Assembly (NCBI RefSeq): GCF_000312025.1
Contig: NZ_HE978595.1
Span: 46,907-110,906, forward strand
Direction of reading: 5' to 3'
Source: Peptoniphilus timonensis JC401
GTDB taxonomy: Bacteria > Bacillota > Clostridia > Tissierellales > Peptoniphilaceae
Length of the DNA: 64,000 nucleotides
The position numbers were made by a program, and so were the translations under genes. The notes beneath the pieces were generated by a model that was given only the letters and a program-made list of their open reading frames with translations, searched no databases and was not told where the DNA came from. This document shows, piece by piece, positions 58,797-64,000 of this stretch (positions are counted from its first letter, which is position 1; every line of letters starts with the position of its first letter).

Positions 58797-59347
58797 TTTT
58801 CCGCTCCTTTATTAATCAGTCTTAGCCTATACTAGGAAGTCGTGTATTTCTCTAGTAATATTATGTATATAATAATACAACAATCGTCAAATATCAATAC
58901 TAAATTTATAAAATATAGTTTTTATTTGGCTATTTGCTGTCATTTTTTGGATTTTTGACAAATCTTTATTTTGATCAATATTGAATATAATTTATGAAAT
59001 CTTTGTCATATAAATGTAATTTTGCTATTTTTGGCTGTTTTCTGCCATTCGCTTTATTGGAAGATTTATTAATATATATATTAGCATGGGCAAGTGTGAA
59101 TTTATTGTATTTATTTTATACAATCTTTCATTTGAAGAAAATTTTTAATTTTTATTGTGAATTTTTCATGTTCTTATTCAAATTAGTAGGGTCTAGCTGG
59201 TTTTTTGTCTTTGTAATTTTTTAATTCCTTCTATTATAATCCTAAAAAAATACAATAGTTTTTTAAATCGAATTTTTAAAATAAATTTAATTTTTACTTT
59301 GCAAGCCTTTACCAATTTTTGATTTTATTTTTACTTAATAGAGCAAT

Positions 59348-59381
59348 AAAAAATGCACTGTTTTGATAACAATGCATTTTT
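59348..59381 (-). terminator. terminator downstream of the ABC export operon
   Basis: AAAAATGCA and TGTT pair with AACA and TGCATTTTT; T-rich on the minus strand. It lies about 125 bases after the permease stop and could also work on the plus strand. Confidence 0.75.
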
Positions 59382-59389
59382 CTTCTATT

Positions 59390-59437
59390 ATATAAGGTTT
59401 TTTATAAGATTTTATATAAGGTTTTTTATAAGATTTT
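59390..59437. repeat. perfect 24-bp tandem duplication
   Basis: The unit starting ATATAAGGTTTTTTATAAG occurs at 59390-59413 and again, identical, at 59414-59437, just beyond the permease gene. It is AT-rich and probably a slippage product. Confidence 0.85.
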
Positions 59438-59505
59438 TTGGATCATTTTAATTATATTTATTTTATGTCCCTTTTTATATTTCTCCATATTTTAAAATTC
59501 AAATT

Positions 59506-60759
59506 TTATTCGTATCTCAAAGCTTCTATTGGATCTAGTTTTGCCGCCTTATTGGCTGGGTAATAGCCGAAGAAAATTCCTATTAGCATTGAGAAACCTA
59601 CGGCAACTACAATTGATCCTATTGACGGGAAGGTCTGTGCCTTTAAGAGATTTGAGCCCACAAGTCCTATTATTGTACCAAGGATAATGCCAAAGATTCC
59701 CCCAATTATGCAAATTATAACTGATTCGATTATAAATTGCTTTCGGATATCTCCTCTCGTCGCTCCCAGTGCCTTTCTTATTCCAATTTCTTTAGTTCTT
59801 TCTGTGACGGAAACTAGAAGTATATTCATTACTCCAATTCCTCCAACTAAAAGGGATATGGCAGCAATTGCTCCTATGGCTATTTGGATTGAGCCCATAG
59901 CATTATTCATCTGTGATATTTCGCTTTTGGCTGAATAATAGGCTGCTTCTGCACGAGGATTGTTAGCATAAAATTTTTCATTTATTTCATTGCAAATTGC
60001 CTCTGCATCTTCTTCTATGCTATCTGGATTTGTCAGTGTCATTGCCAAATCGTAGTAGACAGTTCTCGGTTCAGTCAAAAGTTCTCTATCGCCAGTAGTC
60101 CTTGGAATGTATATTGCAGAGCTAGATCCATTTAGGGACTGACCCATGACCTGCATCTCTTCGTATTCATAGACACCAATTATTGTGGCAACAATAAGTT
60201 TACCATTTGTTTCGATCTTTACTTCTTTACCTAAAACTTCTGGTGCAGATGTTTTGTAAATTTCATCTAAAACTTTGTCAGATATTACTGCAACTAATTT
60301 GCCACGAGCTATATCTTCGTCTTTTAAAAATCTTCCAGAAATCATTTTTAATTTAAATATATTTTTTTCTCCAGGAGACGTTGAAGTTATATTTACTGCT
60401 TCTTTGTTTCTTCCTTCTTTTACATAGCCTTGGGCACTTGCTCCGTGATAGATAAGCTCATCTATTCTCTTGCCCTTTTGTGACTCCAGATAATTTATTA
60501 TGTTTTCTGTAAAGTAATCATTCTCACTTAGCTCGCCGCCATCGTAATCTGCATTTTTGGGTTTGACATACATCTGAACTGCTGTGTTGGCAATGGAGTC
60601 AAAGGCCTTGTTGACAGATTTTGTAAGTGAATCTCCTATTGTCGTGATCCCAATAACTGATCCTATGCCGATTATTATGCCTAACATAGTCAAAAAGGAT
60701 CTCAGTTTATTTGACCTAAGTCCCTCTAGAGAGAGTTTTATTGTTTCTAATAAATCCAT
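59506..60759 (-). CDS. MacB/YknZ-like ABC transporter permease
   Basis: 417 residues. One N-terminal membrane helix (about 20-42, MLGIIIGIGSVIGITTIGDS region) is followed by a large extracellular MacB-type domain (about 50-280) and three C-terminal membrane helices with the FtsX/MacB signature LVGGIGVMNILLVSVTERTK then EIGIRKALGATRGDIRKQF. These permeases do not carry substrate through the membrane in the classic way; they use mechanotransmission to drive export of peptides, lipoproteins or drugs. The ATG shares a base with the ATPase stop. Last gene of a three-gene operon. Confidence 0.93.
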   Translation of the reverse strand: MDLLETIKLSLEGLRSNKLRSFLTMLGIIIGIGSVIGITTIGDSLTKSVNKAFDSIANTAVQMYVKPKNADYDGGELSENDYFTENIINYLESQKGKRIDELIYHGASAQGYVKEGRNKEAVNITSTSPGEKNIFKLKMISGRFLKDEDIARGKLVAVISDKVLDEIYKTSAPEVLGKEVKIETNGKLIVATIIGVYEYEEMQVMGQSLNGSSSAIYIPRTTGDRELLTEPRTVYYDLAMTLTNPDSIEEDAEAICNEINEKFYANNPRAEAAYYSAKSEISQMNNAMGSIQIAIGAIAAISLLVGGIGVMNILLVSVTERTKEIGIRKALGATRGDIRKQFIIESVIICIIGGIFGIILGTIIGLVGSNLLKAQTFPSIGSIVVAVGFSMLIGIFFGYYPANKAAKLDPIEALRYE

Positions 60760-61442
60760 TAAATCTCCTCCAAAAGTCCATCAGTCATCTTATAAATCCT
60801 GCCAGCTTCTTCTGCCAATTCCATGTTGTGAGTGATGATTATTATTGTTCTCTTTTCTTCTTTGTTTAGCTTGTGAAATAAATCCATGACATTTCTTCCA
60901 GTTTTGGAATCAAGAGCTCCAGTTGGTTCGTCTGCCAAGATTATATCGGGATTATTTGCCATGGATCTTGCTATGGCAACTCTTTGTTTTTGTCCACCAG
61001 ATAGTTCGTTGGGCAAGTGGTCCATTCTGTCTTTCATCTCAACTATTTCAAGAAGTTTTTCTGCTCTTTCTGTTCTTTCTTTTTTTGAAACTCCTGCATA
61101 AGTCATGGGAAGTTCCACGTTTTTTAGGGCATTGGATCTTGGGATTAGGTTAAAGTTTTGAAAGACAAAGCCAATTTTTTTGGATCTATAGGCAGAAAGT
61201 TCGCTGTCCTTTAATTTTGATATGTCCACTCCATTTAATTCATAATAGCCAGAAGTTTGTCTGTCCAAAAGCCCAATGATGTTCATAAGTGTTGATTTTC
61301 CAGAACCTGACTGACCTACAACTGATACAAAATCGCCGTCATTTACATCAAAGTTTATGCCATGAAGGATTTCAAGTTCATTTTCTTTTCCTATATTAAA
61401 GGACTTTTTTATGCCCTCCATTTTTATTAGATTATTGGTCAT
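60759..61442 (-). CDS. MacB/LolD-like ABC transporter ATP-binding protein
   Basis: 227 residues from the ATG at 61442, with AAGGAT upstream. Motifs: Walker A GQSGSGKST near 41, Q-loop FQNFNLIPRS near 88, signature LSGGQKQRVAIARS near 144, Walker B IILADEPTGALD near 165 and H-loop ITHNM near 199. It energises the permease encoded next. Its start overlaps the end of the adaptor gene by 11 bases. Confidence 0.95.
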   Translation of the reverse strand: MTNNLIKMEGIKKSFNIGKENELEILHGINFDVNDGDFVSVVGQSGSGKSTLMNIIGLLDRQTSGYYELNGVDISKLKDSELSAYRSKKIGFVFQNFNLIPRSNALKNVELPMTYAGVSKKERTERAEKLLEIVEMKDRMDHLPNELSGGQKQRVAIARSMANNPDIILADEPTGALDSKTGRNVMDLFHKLNKEEKRTIIIITHNMELAEEAGRIYKMTDGLLEEI

Positions 61443-63513
61443 TTTTATCCTTCTCTTTATTCTCTGTGTTTTCAAGAATTTTTACCTGACTGCCTTCTCC
61501 ATAACCAGCTGATGTCGTCAATACTTTTGATCCATCTTTTAGGTCCTTTGATTTTATGGCAGTTTCGGCATCATTTTCTAGTCCTTTTATGACTTCAACT
61601 TTTTCGATTTGATAGTTGTCTTTGCCTGCTTCCTTTAGGGCTAGGACATAGGATTTTCCATCTCTATCAAAGATGGCTTCGCTTGGGACTTTGAAGGTAT
61701 CTTTTTCTTCGCTAATGATATATTTTACTCTTAGGCTCATGCCAGCAGAGAATTTTTCTTCTTGACCTTCTTCTATTTCTATGACAGTTTTGTAAAGGAC
61801 TTCGCCAGTTTTATTTTCTTGAGAAGCTTCCATTGGCACTGGGTCTATGGAAATTACTTTCCCCTTGTAAACTTCTCCCACAATGGAATCTGATGTAATT
61901 TCAACTTGTGTTCCCACGCTTATAGAATTTTTGTCGTATTCTTTTATTTGAGATTCTATTCTTAGGCTTTCTACTGTTTCGATTTTGGCAAGAGAAGCTG
62001 TTGGAACTTGTCCTTCTTTTGCGTTTACTTCTGTTATTGTGCCATCTGCTGGTGCTTTTATCATAACTTTTTCTAATTCTTCTGTTAGGTTTTCGATTTC
62101 CACGCTGTCTAAGTTATTTGCATTTGCCTTGGCTGTTTTTAAGTTGTCTGAAAGTCCAGATATTTCATTTTCAACTTGATTTTTTGTGGACTCAAGATTT
62201 TTCTTGGCATTTTCGTAATTGTTTTTCGCAGTGTCAAGGTTTTGTGCAAGTGTTTTTAATTCATCATCACGAGATTTTTGTGCCTTTAGAACCTTATCTG
62301 CATCTGCGTAAATATCTTCTTTTGCCTTATCCACTTCAAGTTTTGTGGAGTCAACTTGTTTTGTTTGAGCTTCCAATTCTTTTTCTATGGCATCAGCTTC
62401 AGATTCGTATTTTTGTTCATCTGCCTTGGCATTTGCAAGTTCTTCAGATATTCTATTTACTTCAAGTTCTATTTCTGTTTGTTCTCTTGTAAGATTTTTT
62501 ATGTCTTCCTTTAGATTCTTTATTTCTCTTTTTACTTTTTCTGGATCAGACTTATTTCCAGCTTCATTAATAGAAATAATTTTTTTGTTCAAAGTATCAG
62601 TATTGTTTTGATTTCCTGCTTCAAGATTATTTATATTATTTCTCTTATTTTCAGTTTCTCCTCTTCCTCCAAGAGGTTTTGCAATTTGTCCTTCTTTTTC
62701 TGCTATTTGGGACTGTTTTTCACTAATTTCAATTCCTATTTCAGTCAAATCTCTCTTGGCATTATCTAGTTGATTTTGAAGATAATTTTTTTGCCTTGAA
62801 GAATTTATAGCAAGAGCTCTATTTTCAGCAATTTTATTTCTATTAGAATCCATATCTTCTTGTAACTGCTTGTATTTTAAGTCAGTCGCTTCTTCTTGAT
62901 AAGCTAGGTTTTCCCTTGTGTTTCTCTCTGCAACAATGCCTTGATTGTATCTTTCGTCAATACTTCTTTTAAAATCATCGTAGGATTTTTGTGCTGCAAG
63001 ATATTGGTCCATTGCTTGAGTTAGACTTGTTTCAGCAGCAACTATTGCGGGATTTTTGCCAGAGTTTTTTCCACTTACTGCTTCAGATAATCTCTTTTTA
63101 GCAGCAGATATTTGTGCAGAGACATTTTTATCTGTGGCTTCCTTTTGTGCCTTTCTAGCCTTTAGCTGTTGCTCAAGACTTGAGGAATCAAGTTTTGCTA
63201 TGACATCGCCTTTTTTAACTTTGTCGCCCACTTTTACATTTACTTCTGTAACTGGCAAAGTCTTTTCAGAAAAAACTTCCACAGAATTTGATGGCACGAC
63301 TTTTCCCTTTTCACTCACTGAGTTTGTCAAATCGCCCTTAGTTAGGCTTACAACTTGATTTTTGGAAATCCCCTCAGCATCTTTTCCAGATATTTTCGCA
63401 AAAATTGGCTTTAATATCAAGAAAAGAATAAGTGCTAAGATAAGTCCTGCAATTATTTTATTTCTTTTATTTTTTAAAATTAAGTTTTTCGTACTTATGT
63501 AAAAATTTTTCAT
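61432..63513 (-). CDS. HlyD/YknX-family adaptor with a very long coiled coil
   Basis: 693 residues from the ATG at 63513 (GGAGG nine bases upstream). A membrane helix at about 18-38 (IIAGLILALILFLILKPIF) is followed by a lipoyl-like half-motif (VNVKVGDKVKKGDVIAKLDSSS), about 330 residues of heptad-rich coiled coil (about 100-430), the second half (APADGTITEVNAKEGQ near 465) and beta-barrel domains. The adaptor normally has a hairpin of 60-200 residues; this one is much longer. In a single-membrane bacterium it may reach through the cell wall. First gene of the adaptor-ATPase-permease operon. Confidence 0.9.
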   Translation of the reverse strand: MKNFYISTKNLILKNKRNKIIAGLILALILFLILKPIFAKISGKDAEGISKNQVVSLTKGDLTNSVSEKGKVVPSNSVEVFSEKTLPVTEVNVKVGDKVKKGDVIAKLDSSSLEQQLKARKAQKEATDKNVSAQISAAKKRLSEAVSGKNSGKNPAIVAAETSLTQAMDQYLAAQKSYDDFKRSIDERYNQGIVAERNTRENLAYQEEATDLKYKQLQEDMDSNRNKIAENRALAINSSRQKNYLQNQLDNAKRDLTEIGIEISEKQSQIAEKEGQIAKPLGGRGETENKRNNINNLEAGNQNNTDTLNKKIISINEAGNKSDPEKVKREIKNLKEDIKNLTREQTEIELEVNRISEELANAKADEQKYESEADAIEKELEAQTKQVDSTKLEVDKAKEDIYADADKVLKAQKSRDDELKTLAQNLDTAKNNYENAKKNLESTKNQVENEISGLSDNLKTAKANANNLDSVEIENLTEELEKVMIKAPADGTITEVNAKEGQVPTASLAKIETVESLRIESQIKEYDKNSISVGTQVEITSDSIVGEVYKGKVISIDPVPMEASQENKTGEVLYKTVIEIEEGQEEKFSAGMSLRVKYIISEEKDTFKVPSEAIFDRDGKSYVLALKEAGKDNYQIEKVEVIKGLENDAETAIKSKDLKDGSKVLTTSAGYGEGSQVKILENTENKEKDKNDQ

Positions 63514-63693
63514 ATCTACCTCCAAGCATCATTATATAGTAAATTTCTCACAAATTACAATAGAAAAGACTTGTATAAATCCTTAAAAATATATTAAAAA
63601 ATCCTTAAATTCTCTTGTAAGCTTTAGCTCATTAATTATACAATATAAGTTATAAAGATAAAATTAAGCTATAATAATTTTGGGGGTGCTAGA

Positions 63694-64000
63694 GTGTTAG
63701 AATATTTTATCTTACTATTATTCATGGTAAATTTATTTCTTGCAATTATTTTTGATATATCAATTGTACTTGCCCTCTTTGCAAATTTAATACTCTTAAT
63801 ATTTTATGCTTTTATCAAAGACTACAAATTAAAAGAAATATTTGAAATGGTCTATCAAGGTCTTTTGGAGACCAAGACAATTCTCTTTGTATTTATTTTA
63901 ATAGGAATGATAACTGGAATTTGGCGACTATCTGGCACTATTGCCTACATAATCTATTATGGGACAGGTTTAATTTCTCCCAAGTTTTTTTATATTGGAG
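63694..64000 (+). CDS. NhaC-family antiporter, N-terminal part (runs off the window)
   Basis: About 102 residues from a GTG at 63694, preceded by GGGGGTG and by TATAAT at 63670-63675. Hydrophobic segments are followed by IGMITGIWRLSGTIAYIIYY and GTGLISPKFFYIG, which matches the NhaC segment IGVLIGVWILAGVVPTMIYY of the gene at 8385. It is the third NhaC relative in the window. A branch with amino-acid or other organic substrates is possible; the rest of the gene is outside. Confidence 0.75.
   Translation, partial: MLEYFILLLFMVNLFLAIIFDISIVLALFANLILLIFYAFIKDYKLKEIFEMVYQGLLETKTILFVFILIGMITGIWRLSGTIAYIIYYGTGLISPKFFYIG

Larger units (their letters stand above)
58797..59505. other. 709-bp non-coding region upstream of the giant adhesin gene
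   Basis: It should contain the pilus-locus promoter; GGAG lies just before the ATG at 58796, and several TATTAT/TATAAT-like words occur at 58855-58880 on the minus strand, but I could not choose one confidently. It also contains the ABC-operon terminator (59348-59381) and a 24-bp tandem repeat (59390-59437). A hydrophobic 76-codon plus-strand frame at 58994-59224 has no ribosome binding site. Confidence 0.5.

Noticed and set aside
58994-59224. A 76-codon hydrophobic plus-strand frame upstream of the giant adhesin gene
   Set aside because: No ribosome binding site, extremely AT-rich, Phe/Leu/Tyr composition expected from chance in such sequence, and no recognisable family.
1-64000. CRISPR arrays, tRNA or rRNA genes, insertion sequences and prophage genes
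   Set aside because: I found no regularly spaced repeats, no cloverleaf-like or rRNA-like conserved stretches and no transposase, integrase or phage structural gene.

Overview
The window is AT-rich, densely packed DNA from a low-GC Gram-positive anaerobe. Strong AGGAGG-type ribosome binding sites, GTG and TTG starts, an anaerobic ribonucleotide reductase, histidine and proline metabolism, an NfnAB fusion, LPXTG-type pilins and class C sortases fit a peptide- and amino-acid-fermenting anaerobic coccus. A member of the Peptoniphilaceae (Peptoniphilus, Anaerococcus, Finegoldia group) is my best guess; this is inferred from gene content, not from a marker gene. I saw no rRNA, tRNA, CRISPR array, phage or insertion sequence.

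Layout. 1-13 kb: the start of a gamma-glutamyltransferase, a small membrane protein with an NhaC-type Na+/H+ antiporter, divergent hutI and hutU (histidine breakdown), a LURP-one-like protein, apt, a second NhaC, a formate/nitrite-type channel, an M20 amidohydrolase and dinB. 13-22 kb: a HAD phosphatase, a redox operon (histidine phosphatase, TrxB, and an arylsulfotransferase-like protein ending in a thioredoxin domain), a membrane-anchored MutS-like ATPase, a 2-hydroxyacid dehydrogenase, a MATE exporter and a TraX-family protein. 22-38 kb: a TAXI-type TRAP transporter, proBA, fused nfnAB, a 155-bp inverted-repeat element, a cupin, a PPOX-family flavoprotein, panC with a BASS-family transporter, a DsbA-like protein, and nrdDG behind a promoter with two NrdR-box-like sites. 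38-38.5 kb: a toxin-antitoxin pair. 38.7-58.8 kb: a pilus/adhesin locus on the minus strand. 59.5-63.5 kb: a MacAB/YknXYZ-like export operon. The window closes with a third NhaC-family gene.

The dominant feature is the pilus locus. In transcription order it holds one giant wall-anchored protein (about 4,497 residues once two single-base indels are corrected), a 382-bp hairpin-rich untranslated region, a major pilin, a smaller proline-linker pilin, a strong internal terminator and three overlapping sortase genes. The giant protein alternates at least ten CnaB-type domains with a second, less familiar repeated module, and carries three tandem InlB-type beta-repeats.

A second theme is frame breaks. 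Ten single-base indels, all in or beside short A or T runs, interrupt nine otherwise well-conserved genes (two nhaC, the M20 amidohydrolase, a DUF1850 gene, a cupin, panC, a DsbA-like gene, a sortase and the giant adhesin twice). Correcting each by one base gives a whole number of codons and a normal family length. Homopolymer sequencing error is the simplest explanation, but one site (CTTTGAC in nhaC) is identical to the core of the RF2 programmed frameshift site and deserves a separate check.
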